Source of the DNA: Hoylesella loescheii DSM 19665 = JCM 12249 = ATCC 15930
GTDB taxonomy: Bacteria; Bacteroidota; Bacteroidia; Bacteroidales; Bacteroidaceae
Assembly (NCBI RefSeq): GCF_000378085.1
Contig: NZ_KB899211.1
Location: 62,001 to 126,000, forward strand
Length of the DNA stretch: 64,000 nucleotides
Direction: 5' to 3'
Shown: piece by piece, positions 27,446-35,546 of the stretch
How positions within the stretch are numbered: the first letter of the stretch is position 1
How the letters are laid out: each line of letters begins with the position of its first letter
The notes under the pieces: generated by a model
Told to the model about the DNA's origin: nothing
Database searches by the model: none
Seen by the model: only the letters and a program-made list of their open reading frames with translations
Program-made: the position numbers and the translations under genes

Positions 27446-27483
27446 CGTAGCTCATCTCACGGCATTTAACAAAAACATACGTT

Positions 27484-28608
27484 ATGAACAATCAAATTTA
27501 CTTATGCCTCGCTCACATGAGTGGCAACGAAATGAAGTATATTCAAGAGGCGTTCGACACCAATTGGGTGGTACCCTTGGGCCCGAATGTCAATGCCTTT
27601 GAAAAAGACTTGGAAGCGTTTGTGGGTCAAGGTAAGCATGTTGTGGCGTTGTCGGCAGGCACGGCAGCCATACACCTGTCGCTAGTGGCTCTGGGTGTAA
27701 AGGCAGGCGACGAGGTAATTTGCCAGTCGTTCACCTTCTCGGCTTCGGCAAACCCCATAACCTATCAAGGCGCAACACCCGTGTTCGTTGACAGCGAAGA
27801 CCGCACATGGAACATGGACCCCAACTTGTTGGAGCAAGCCATCAAAGACCGCATAGCCAAGACAGGCAAGAAACCCAAGGCCATCGTGCTGGTATATCTA
27901 TATGGTATGCCTGCCTACATCGACGAGATAATGGAGATAGCCAACCGCTACGGTATACCCGTGGTGGAGGATTCGGCTGAAGCATTCGGTTCAGAGTATA
28001 AGGGACGTATGACTGGTACTTTCGGTCAGTTTGGCATCATGAGCTTCAACGGCAATAAGATGATAACCACCAGCGGTGGCGGAGCATTGATTTGTCCCGA
28101 CGAAGAAACGAAGAAGCGTATCATGTTCTTCGCCACTCAGGCTCGTGAGCCTATGCCTTACTATTTGCACAAGGAGATTGGCTACAACTATCGCATGAGT
28201 AATATCTGTGCAGGCATTGGTCGCGGACAGATGACTATTGCGCGCGAACATATCGCCCACCATCGTCACACCACCGAACTTTACGCTCAGTTGCTTGCCG
28301 ATGTTGACGGAATAGACCTACACGTAGCACCCGAAAGCTACATGGAATCCAACTATTGGCTCAACACCGTACTTGTCGACCCCAAGAAAACGGGGCGCGA
28401 TTACGAGCAGATGCGCCAACATCTAGAGCGTGTGGGCATTGAGAGCCGTCCGTTATGGAAGCCTATGCATACCCAACCTGTATTCAAGGATGCGCCCGCA
28501 TACGTCAATGGCGTATCGGAAAGGCTCTTCGACCAAGGTCTCTGCTTGCCGTCAGGACCTTACGTAAGTGATCAAGACATAGAAAGAATTGTTAGAGAGA
28601 TGAAATAG
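27484..28608 (+). CDS. DegT/DnrJ/EryC1 aminotransferase (PglE/WcfR-like)
   Basis: A 374-residue PLP enzyme that aminates a 4-keto-6-deoxy UDP-sugar. The PLP lysine is K192 in FNGNKMITTSGGG, and the PLP-stacking EDSAEAFGS lies at 162-170. Fold and length fit PglE, WbpE and WcfR. Its likely substrate comes from the 4,6-dehydratase encoded next. Together with the small phosphoglycosyl transferase upstream this forms a complete route to a lipid-linked amino-trideoxy sugar. Codon use returns to G/C-rich here, unlike the preceding A/T-rich genes, suggesting a conserved locus backbone. Confidence 0.93.
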   Translation: MNNQIYLCLAHMSGNEMKYIQEAFDTNWVVPLGPNVNAFEKDLEAFVGQGKHVVALSAGTAAIHLSLVALGVKAGDEVICQSFTFSASANPITYQGATPVFVDSEDRTWNMDPNLLEQAIKDRIAKTGKKPKAIVLVYLYGMPAYIDEIMEIANRYGIPVVEDSAEAFGSEYKGRMTGTFGQFGIMSFNGNKMITTSGGGALICPDEETKKRIMFFATQAREPMPYYLHKEIGYNYRMSNICAGIGRGQMTIAREHIAHHRHTTELYAQLLADVDGIDLHVAPESYMESNYWLNTVLVDPKKTGRDYEQMRQHLERVGIESRPLWKPMHTQPVFKDAPAYVNGVSERLFDQGLCLPSGPYVSDQDIERIVREMK

Positions 28609-28612
28609 AGTT

Positions 28613-28858
28613 TATTGAGTTCATGAGTTTTTAAGTTTCTAAGTTTTTGAGTTGGGAAGTTTAGAGTCTTCAGCTTTCACTCCGTTAGCAGGTGATTTAT
28701 TTGAAAGCTTCAGTGATTAGGAAGCACATCATGAAACAACGAAGAACCCCAGAGATATAAGAACGCGTAAGTAATAGAGATTAAGAATTAAGTTCTTCCC
28801 AATTCAAAACCATATAAACTCAGAAACTTACAAACTCAGAAACTCAATCCGTTAACTT
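28613..28858. repeat. GAGTT/AACTC hairpin tract
   Basis: GAGTTCATGAGTTTTTAAG-type units at 28613-28665 are matched by complementary ACTCAGAAACTTACAAACTC units at 28810-28850, with unrelated sequence between. No gene seen. Confidence 0.6.
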
Positions 28859-28866
28859 ATATTGCT

Positions 28867-30789
28867 ATGAATCCATTCTATAAATTTATAAACTGGTACT
28901 TCCGAAAAGAGTCGTTGCCCTATTGGTGCATCTTCCTTATCGACTGCATCATTTGTTTGCTTGGTGGTATTTTCGTGTGTGCCTTGTTTTTTCGCATCTC
29001 GCGCACGGTCATCAACATCGGACCCATCTTTAACACGCTACTGCTTTATCAGGTATTCAACGTGATAGGTTTCCGGGTGTTCCACACCTATGCAGGGGTG
29101 ATACGCTATTCATCGTTTGTCGATCTTAAGCGCGTGGCATACGCCATGGGGCTGGGTTTCGTCATCGTTACCGTGCTACATTACCCCATTATCTTTTGGC
29201 CCGCAATACATCAGCATATCGTTCCATTACATTTGCGCCACATCGTTTCTATCTACCTTGTGACCACCATTCTGCTGTGGACCTTCCGCATCATGATAAA
29301 GGGTATTTACGATACGGTGTTCGACACCGAACAAGCTAAGCGAGCGCTTATTTATGGTGTGCGTGAAGGTGGCGTGGGATTGGCTAAGAACATCACGGCA
29401 CAGAAGCCACAGCAGTATCGGCTCTTTGGTTTCATAGCCCACGAAGAAGGTTTTGCCAACCGCTACCTTATGGGTAAGAAGGTGTACGCCGTAAACGACG
29501 ACCTGATTAGCGTGATAAAAGAAAACCGAATCAACGCGGTGCTGGTGTCGCCCTTGCGTAATGAGGAGTTTCGTGATAACACCCAATTGCAAGATTTGCT
29601 CATCGAGGCAGGCGTGAACATTTATATGACCGAGGATGTGCAGGAATGGGACAGCAACGAGTCGCACCAAATGGTGAACGCCCTCAAAGAGATTAGCATC
29701 GAAGACCTACTGCCCCGCGACCAGATACAGATCGACATGCAGAGCGTGGGCAACCTTTTGCAGGGCAAGAAGATACTTATTACAGGCTCGGCAGGTAGCA
29801 TCGGCAGCGAGATGGTTAGGCAGATATGCCTTTTCCATCCAGCACAGCTCATGTTGGTAGACCAAGCCGAAACGCCACAACACGACATCCGACTGATGAT
29901 GGCCAACGATTACCCCGAGGTAAAGACCTCTACCGTCATCGCCTCTATCGCCAATCGCGATCGTATGGAAGGCATTTTCTCCGCCTTCCAGCCCGATTAT
30001 GTGTTCCATGCTGCTGCTTATAAGCATGTGCCCATGATGGAAAACAACCCCAGCGAGAGCATACAAAACAACATTTGGGGTACAAAGGTTGTGGCCGATC
30101 TCAGCCTTAAATACGGCGTAAAGAAGTTTGTGATGGTGTCTACCGATAAGGCCGTGAACCCCACCAACGTGATGGGCTGCTCTAAACGCATCTGCGAGAT
30201 ATACGTGCAGAGTCTCGACAAGGCCGAGAAAGAGGGTAAAATCAAGGGCAACACACAGTTCGTCACCACTCGTTTTGGCAATGTGCTGGGCTCTAACGGT
30301 TCGGTTATCCCGCTTTTCGAACGGCAGATAAAGGCTGGTGGTCCTGTAACCGTCACCGATCCGAATATCATTCGTTTCTTCATGCTCATCCCCGAGGCCT
30401 GCAAGTTGGTGCTAGAAGCTGGTACCAAAGGTAACGGTGGCGAGATATTCGTCTTCGATATGGGCAAGCCCGTGCGAATAGCCGACTTGGCTAAGCGTAT
30501 GATACGCCTGTCGGGTGCTAAGAATATCGAGATACAATACACAGGATTGCGTGCGGGTGAGAAACTTTATGAGGAGGTTCTCAACGATGAAGAGGGAACA
30601 TTACCCTCGTTCAATCCCAAAATACGCATAGCCAAGGTGCGCGAGTACGATTACGAACAGGTGAACACCGACGTGATGGAGCTTGTCTCTATCTCGCATA
30701 CCTACGACGAAATGAACATCGTGCGTAAGATGAAGCAGATTGTACCCGAGTTTAAAAGTAAGAACTCTGTGTATTCGGAGTTGGATTAA
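28867..30789 (+). CDS. Membrane UDP-N-acetylhexosamine 4,6-dehydratase (PglF/WbpM/CapD family)
   Basis: A 640-residue protein with four N-terminal membrane spans (about residues 20-145), a central Rossmann-like domain (157-260) and a C-terminal SDR dehydratase domain. The NAD motif GSAGSIGSE is at 307-315. The catalytic triad region STDKAVNPTNVMGCSK (425-440) has Met436 in place of the usual Tyr with Lys440, which is the hallmark of the large PglF/WbpM type. It makes UDP-4-keto-6-deoxy-HexNAc for the aminotransferase upstream. It is G/C-richer than the variable core. Confidence 0.95.
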   Translation: MNPFYKFINWYFRKESLPYWCIFLIDCIICLLGGIFVCALFFRISRTVINIGPIFNTLLLYQVFNVIGFRVFHTYAGVIRYSSFVDLKRVAYAMGLGFVIVTVLHYPIIFWPAIHQHIVPLHLRHIVSIYLVTTILLWTFRIMIKGIYDTVFDTEQAKRALIYGVREGGVGLAKNITAQKPQQYRLFGFIAHEEGFANRYLMGKKVYAVNDDLISVIKENRINAVLVSPLRNEEFRDNTQLQDLLIEAGVNIYMTEDVQEWDSNESHQMVNALKEISIEDLLPRDQIQIDMQSVGNLLQGKKILITGSAGSIGSEMVRQICLFHPAQLMLVDQAETPQHDIRLMMANDYPEVKTSTVIASIANRDRMEGIFSAFQPDYVFHAAAYKHVPMMENNPSESIQNNIWGTKVVADLSLKYGVKKFVMVSTDKAVNPTNVMGCSKRICEIYVQSLDKAEKEGKIKGNTQFVTTRFGNVLGSNGSVIPLFERQIKAGGPVTVTDPNIIRFFMLIPEACKLVLEAGTKGNGGEIFVFDMGKPVRIADLAKRMIRLSGAKNIEIQYTGLRAGEKLYEEVLNDEEGTLPSFNPKIRIAKVREYDYEQVNTDVMELVSISHTYDEMNIVRKMKQIVPEFKSKNSVYSELD

Positions 30790-30854
30790 GCAAGCTATTC
30801 AACTGAAGGCAACGGGAGGGATGAACCCCTCTTACCCATTATCCCCCAAATTTC

Positions 30855-31925
30855 ATGCTCTTCTCTCTTCTCCACAACGAGTTTTGGCAAACACCATTGC
30901 CATTTACTTCTCTCAATCATCAGCAGTTTGTTGAACTTCAACGCATGGCTGCCAAGCAAACGATAGAGGGCTTGGTGATGGGTGCATTGATACGAAATAA
31001 CGTGAAGTTAGAGCGTGCCGATGCGTTGATGGCCTATTCGCGCACCATGATGATAGAGCAACTGAACCATAGAGTGAGCGGTGTGGCTAAAGAATTGGCA
31101 GTCATCCTTGCCAACGATAAGGTTGATTATCGCATCTTTAAGGGCCAAACTCTTGCGCAACTCTATCCTCATCCCTTGGCGCGAACTCCCGGCGATATCG
31201 ACTTCTATTGTGTACCTTCCGACTTCGCACGTGCCGAAGGCCTTTTGCAACAGGCATGGGGCATCGCCTTGGGGGGCGAAGAGAGCGAACAACACCGCGA
31301 ATTTTCCTATCACGAAGTGCCCTTGGAGATGCACTTCTGTATGATTAAGTTCAACAGCAAGGGTATTCAATCTTATTGGGAACGCCTTTTGGCCGAAGCT
31401 CCCAACGAGCAAATATCCATCGATGGCACGCCCATCGTTACGCTTCCGCCCACGCTCAATGTGCTATACACCTTCCTTCACCTCTACCATCATTTGGTGG
31501 AACTAGGTGTGGGACTGCGCCAATTCTGCGACCTGCTTATGCTACTGCATTGCCATTGTGAAGCGATAGACCGCAGTTCGCTCGAACGTCATCTACGCAC
31601 CATGGGCTTCTATCGCGCCTTTTGCGCCATAGGTAGTGTGTTAATAGATAAGTTAGGATTGCCCGCTCATGAGTTTCCTTTCTCTATTAGCCCGCGCGAT
31701 GCACGTTATCAGTCGGCCATCCTCGACATCGTGTTTATCGGTGGCAACTTTGGCAAACATCATTCTACCACTGCCGTGCGTTCGGGTATGCGCTATAACG
31801 TTGAGGCCACCATGCGTAAGCTACGCCATTATCGTTTGTTTTGGCGACTATCGCCTCGCGAAATACGAGCCACTATCCTTAAAGAACTGCCCCGTAAGAT
31901 GTTTAGGCTGGGGCTTGGCGGATAG
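30855..31925 (+). CDS. Nucleotidyltransferase-fold protein (NTP_transf_5-like)
   Basis: A 356-residue soluble protein of the family often found at the edges of capsule and lasso-peptide-like loci. The signature is FKGQTLAQLYPHPLARTPGDIDF near 95-117, with Lys96-Gly97 and the Asp114/Asp116 pair typical of polymerase-beta-type nucleotidyltransferases. Substrate and role are not known. It begins 65 bases after the dehydratase and is followed by the operon's terminator, so it is probably the last gene of the locus. The start at 30855 (MLFSLLHNEFW) is likely because this helix is part of the family. Confidence 0.78.
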   Translation: MLFSLLHNEFWQTPLPFTSLNHQQFVELQRMAAKQTIEGLVMGALIRNNVKLERADALMAYSRTMMIEQLNHRVSGVAKELAVILANDKVDYRIFKGQTLAQLYPHPLARTPGDIDFYCVPSDFARAEGLLQQAWGIALGGEESEQHREFSYHEVPLEMHFCMIKFNSKGIQSYWERLLAEAPNEQISIDGTPIVTLPPTLNVLYTFLHLYHHLVELGVGLRQFCDLLMLLHCHCEAIDRSSLERHLRTMGFYRAFCAIGSVLIDKLGLPAHEFPFSISPRDARYQSAILDIVFIGGNFGKHHSTTAVRSGMRYNVEATMRKLRHYRLFWRLSPREIRATILKELPRKMFRLGLGG

Positions 31926-31978
31926 ACGCTGGGGTTTCTGCCCTTTTCTTTTGTCCTAGACTTTTCTAGGTTTTCGAT

Positions 31979-32022
31979 GGAGATAAATCTGCCCCACGGG
32001 CGTTATCTCCTTTTATTTTTTA
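31979..32022 (+). terminator. Terminator closing the polysaccharide locus
   Basis: GGAGATAA (31979-31986) pairs with TTATCTCC, with an inner GCCC/GGGC stem, followed by TTTTATTTTTTATT. It is a strong rho-independent structure, 55 bases after the nucleotidyltransferase gene. Confidence 0.85.
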
Positions 32023-32037
32023 TTCCAATAATCAACA

Positions 32038-32700
32038 ATGTTCAAGCTTCTCTTTCTTTTTACGCTCTTTGCACAGCCAGCCAAGTCGCAAACAGGCAAA
32101 ACCGAGGCGGCGTTAAGCCAAGCAGGCTATGTCAATGTGCGCGAGTTAGACCCCACGTTACAAGTGTCGTTGATGTATGCACGAGCCGATAACTTCGTGG
32201 GTTCGGTGCTTTACGACGACCTACGCCAAGCCTATTTGCACCCCGAAGCGGCAGCTGCGCTCGTGAAGGCACAGAAGCAATTGAAGCAGTTACGCCCCGA
32301 ACTGAGCCTGAAAATATACGATGCGGCACGCCCCATGCACATCCAACAGAAGATGTGGAACAAGGTGAAGAACACGTCGATGAAGATTTATGTGAGCAAT
32401 CCAGCCCATGGCGGTGGACTGCATAATTATGGTTTGGCGGTAGACATCACCCTTTGCGACGCCAAAGGCGACAGTCTGCCAATGGGTACAAAGATAGATC
32501 ACCTCGGCATTGCCGCGCATATCGACCAAGAAAGCCAGCTTGTTGCCAAAGGCACCATTAGCAAACGCGCACAGCAAAACCGCCAACTGCTACGGCAGGT
32601 TATGCGCTACGCAGGCTTTAAGCCGCTGCGCACCGAGTGGTGGCACTTTAACTTTAAGTCGCGAGCCGAAGCAAAGCGGCTTTATAAGGTGATAAAGTAG
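32038..32700 (+). CDS. D-alanyl-D-alanine dipeptidase, M15D (VanX/DdpX-like)
   Basis: A 220-residue zinc peptidase with an N-terminal signal-like segment (MFKLLFLFTLFAQPAKS), so probably periplasmic. Zinc ligands H129 and D136 in GGLHNYGLAVDITL and H203 in TEWWHF, with catalytic E200 and R98 (DAARPM), match the VanX spacing. It hydrolyses D-Ala-D-Ala dipeptide, probably for cell-wall turnover or nutrient recycling. No other vancomycin-resistance genes are nearby, so resistance should not be inferred. Confidence 0.9.
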   Translation: MFKLLFLFTLFAQPAKSQTGKTEAALSQAGYVNVRELDPTLQVSLMYARADNFVGSVLYDDLRQAYLHPEAAAALVKAQKQLKQLRPELSLKIYDAARPMHIQQKMWNKVKNTSMKIYVSNPAHGGGLHNYGLAVDITLCDAKGDSLPMGTKIDHLGIAAHIDQESQLVAKGTISKRAQQNRQLLRQVMRYAGFKPLRTEWWHFNFKSRAEAKRLYKVIK

Positions 32701-32826
32701 CGCGTGGAGTTCAGTCAAGGTAAGGATGAAAATAAGGTGTTAAGAGTCTTGCATCGTTATTTTGATGTCCGATGGGTAATTGATTGAAGATCATCTTTTA
32801 AAATAATGAATTTTTCCAGCTAACAT

Positions 32827-32920
32827 GGAACCTTGTTACATATCAGCTGGAACGAGGTTCCATCTTAGTTGGAACAACATTCCATCTCATCTGGAACGAG
32901 ATTCCATGTTAGCTTTAACG
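32827..32920 (+). repeat. 22-base-period inverted-repeat array 3
   Basis: GGAAC starts at 32827, 32849, 32871 and 32893, exactly 22 bases apart. Each is followed by GTTCCAT or a close variant (GTTACAT, ATTCCAT) and an A/T-rich spacer. It ends in TTTAACGCG. It lies 120 bases after the VanX-like gene. Confidence 0.9.
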
Positions 32921-33060
32921 CGATGATTTATCGTAAAGCTTGTTGTGATAGATAATCCATGAGGATACAGTAACATACGTATTGGCTTGAAATAGCGTAG
33001 AAGCAGGGCCTAAAAAGCTGAGAAACGATGCTTGTTCGAGAAATGAAATGTAGTGAAATA

Positions 33061-33093
33061 AATAAGGGGTTGCCACTTGGCAGCCCCTTATTT
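33061..33093. repeat. Terminator-like hairpin, copy 1
   Basis: AATAAGGGGTTGCCA and TGGCAGCCCCTTATT form a near-perfect stem. A second copy with almost identical surroundings is at 33413-33446, about 352 bases away. The two bracket a small repeat array. Possibly a bidirectional terminator. Confidence 0.7.
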
Positions 33094-33174
33094 GTATCGC
33101 TGGTTTTTATGTTATACGCCAGTTGGAGATATCAAACGATCCATAGTAACCTTTATACAGGTGAGGGACATCGT

Positions 33175-33370
33175 GCCAACTACCGCGTAGCGACTGGTGT
33201 TTTAGGTGTGAGTTTCATGCCACCACTTTATTTAAATGTGTCTATTGGTGGCTAGTATTGTGCCCAATTACCGCTTAACGATTGGTGTTTTAGATGTGAG
33301 TTCCATGCCCCCACTTAATTTAAATGTGCCTATTGGTGGTTAGTATTGCACCCAACCGCCATGCGGTAGT
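33175..33370. repeat. About 87-base tandem repeats related to the composite element
   Basis: Units starting near 33175, 33261 and 33348 begin with CCAACTACCGCGTAGCG-like sequence and continue TTTTAGGTGTGAGTT(T/C)CATGCC. The hairpin core ties them to the composite repeat family. The third unit is only the core (CAACCGCCATGCGGTAGTTG). Confidence 0.75.
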
Positions 33371-33412
33371 TGTCATAAGTTTGAACCATTCTGTTAATGA
33401 ATGGTGTGAAAT

Positions 33413-33446
33413 AAATAAGGGGTTGCCAAGTGGCAGCCCCTTATTT
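33413..33446. repeat. Terminator-like hairpin, copy 2
   Basis: TAAATAAGGGGTTGCCA with TGGCAGCCCCTTATTT; nearly identical to the copy at 33061. It lies 110 bases from the 3' end of the CtpA-like protease gene (minus strand) and may terminate it. Confidence 0.65.
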
Positions 33447-33554
33447 GTATGCTAAGTTTAATGTTTTAAGTGGGATAAACCACTTTGAAATTTGCCTAAT
33501 CTATTGGTGTGTTGGTCTGTAAACCTACCTACTTTTTGGCTCATCGGTTTGTTA

Positions 33555-35132
33555 TCAGGTCCCCTTTCCCAACAACACCAATGCCTTTTGCACTACGCGG
33601 TTGTGCTCGTTCATTACGTGGAAGTATTCAGACATGTTCCAAATGTCGCGAGCCACAAGGGCTTTAAATTGCGTTTTGATGCTAGCGAGGCTAGACTTTA
33701 GCTCCTGTTGGTTCTTGGCTTTAATCTTTTGCTTCCCACCTTCGGCAACAATCTCGTCGAGAATAGCTTGTGGCACCTGATACTTCTTATTGAATTCGGC
33801 AAACGAGGGATACTTTTTTTTCAGTTCCTTACGATGCTTATCCACGTATTGTATATTGGCATTGATGATGATACCCTTAGCAGCCAGTTGGCGATGATAG
33901 TGCGAAAACTGTGTGGTATCTAACGGAACGAAATAGTCGGGCATGATACCGCCACCGCCATACACCGTGCGTTTACGACGAAGCGTTTGGTATTTTAGCG
34001 AGTCGTTCAGGTGAATGCTGTCGGCACTGTAAAACTCCCCTTTCTTAAAACGGTTGTCCAGGTCCTTCTCGTAATTGGCATTGTCGCCCTTGGTGTAAGG
34101 TTTCTGAATGCATCTGCCTGATGGCGTGTAATAATGAGCTACCGTTAAGCGCATCATACTGCCGTCGGCGAACTCGATAGGCCGTTGCACCAGACCCTTG
34201 CCAAACGAACGGCGACCCACCACGATGCCACGATCTTGGTCTTGTAATGCCCCCGTTACGATTTCGGCAGCCGATGCCGAGAACTCGTTAATCAGCACGA
34301 ACACTTTGCCCGTAAGCATGCTGCCATCGCCATGGGCGCGAAACTCCTGCCTGTTAGAGCTTCGTCCTTGTGTGTAGACAATGAGATCGTTGCGGCGAAG
34401 AAACTCGTTGGCAATGCGAACGGCTGCTTGCAGGTATCCGCCACCATTGTCTTGAAGGTCGAGTATAAGGTCGGTTGCGCCCTTCACTTGCAGTTTCATC
34501 AGTGCCTGCATAAACTCTTCGTAGGTGGTTGCACCAAAGCTGCCGATGCGGATGTAACCCACACCAGGCTTGATAAGGTAATAGGCGTCGAGCGTTTCGA
34601 TAGGTATCTTATCGCGTTTGATATGAAAGGTGAGCAAATCTTTGATGCCTGGGCGCACAATGCCTACTTTAACAACGGTGCCTTTTGGACCTCGCAGTCG
34701 GCGTACGATGTCTTCTTGCGACATCTTCACACCCGAAATGGCCGTGTCGTTAACGCTCACGATGCGGTCGCCAGCCATGATGCCCACCTTCTCAGAGGGT
34801 CCATTGACAATGGGTTGTATAATGAGCAGTGTGTCTTTGGCAATGTTAAATTGCACGCCAATGCCTTCGAACGAGCCCTGTAACGACTCGTTCATGGCCT
34901 TTGTTTCCTTGGCCGAGGAGTAAGACGAGTGTGGATCTAGCTTTTCTAGCATGCCCTTGATGGCATCTTCGGCAAGTTTGTTCTCGTTTACGGTATCGAC
35001 ATACAGGTTTTTAATTGCCATTTCGGCAATCTGCAGTTTTTGCAGCGGACTCTCTTTTCCAAAGTTCATCTGCAGTTGTGCTTGTGCGGCTAGCGTGGCG
35101 AAACAAACCGCAAGAATTAATAATTTCTTCAT
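33555..35132 (-). CDS. S41 family C-terminal processing peptidase (CtpA-like)
   Basis: A 525-residue periplasmic serine protease. A signal peptide (MKKLLILAVCFATLAAQAQ) is followed by a helical N-domain and a PDZ domain around 85-165 (SFEGIGVQF... AGDRIVSVN). The S41 core has catalytic Ser287 (FSASAAE) and Lys312 (SFGKGLVQ). It trims or degrades exported proteins, recognising C-terminal residues. The frame extends upstream to 35231 but that part is Cys/Pro-rich noise; the ATG at 35132 begins the signal peptide. It lies downstream of parE on the same strand, with a 414-base repeat-containing gap. Confidence 0.93.
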   Translation of the reverse strand: MKKLLILAVCFATLAAQAQLQMNFGKESPLQKLQIAEMAIKNLYVDTVNENKLAEDAIKGMLEKLDPHSSYSSAKETKAMNESLQGSFEGIGVQFNIAKDTLLIIQPIVNGPSEKVGIMAGDRIVSVNDTAISGVKMSQEDIVRRLRGPKGTVVKVGIVRPGIKDLLTFHIKRDKIPIETLDAYYLIKPGVGYIRIGSFGATTYEEFMQALMKLQVKGATDLILDLQDNGGGYLQAAVRIANEFLRRNDLIVYTQGRSSNRQEFRAHGDGSMLTGKVFVLINEFSASAAEIVTGALQDQDRGIVVGRRSFGKGLVQRPIEFADGSMMRLTVAHYYTPSGRCIQKPYTKGDNANYEKDLDNRFKKGEFYSADSIHLNDSLKYQTLRRKRTVYGGGGIMPDYFVPLDTTQFSHYHRQLAAKGIIINANIQYVDKHRKELKKKYPSFAEFNKKYQVPQAILDEIVAEGGKQKIKAKNQQELKSSLASIKTQFKALVARDIWNMSEYFHVMNEHNRVVQKALVLLGKGT

Positions 35133-35546
35133 GTGTCGTTTGAATTTACTTTGGTGGGGTGGGGAGGTTGTACTTATCGCACAAGACAGACAGGTGGGGC
35201 AGACCGAACAAGTTGGGCACTTACTGCCCATGAAGCCCTTTTCAGCATCTCTTCTTCAATCTCCCTTATCCCCGCTTTCAATCTATTTGGTTCTCTTTTT
35301 CACTTTTGTTCTCTCCAATCTCTTCGTTCTCTTTCGGTTTTTAGTACTCCTTTCTTTATGGGTTGATTAATTAGTTGGGCAGTTAGTAAGTTGGTCGGTT
35401 GACCAGTTCACGAGTAAACAGGTTGACCAGTTCACAAATTTGCAAGTTTAAGAGGTGATAGGTTGGCAAGTTAGCGAGTTGAGGGGCTGGCAGTGCCGTT
35501 TACCTTTCTTGCCATAAAATAGTGTCTACGCGAAAGCGTTTGCCGA
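35133..35546. other. Intergenic region with repeat tract
   Basis: No gene seen. 35372-35490 holds degenerate AGTTGG/CAGTTCAC/CAAGTTT units of the GAGTT tract type. A promoter for the CtpA-like gene was not recognised. Confidence 0.4.

Noticed and set aside
32038..32700. VanX-like gene as a vancomycin resistance determinant
   Set aside because: No vanH, vanA/B or VanRS-type neighbours; chromosomal dipeptidases of this type are common in cell-wall recycling.
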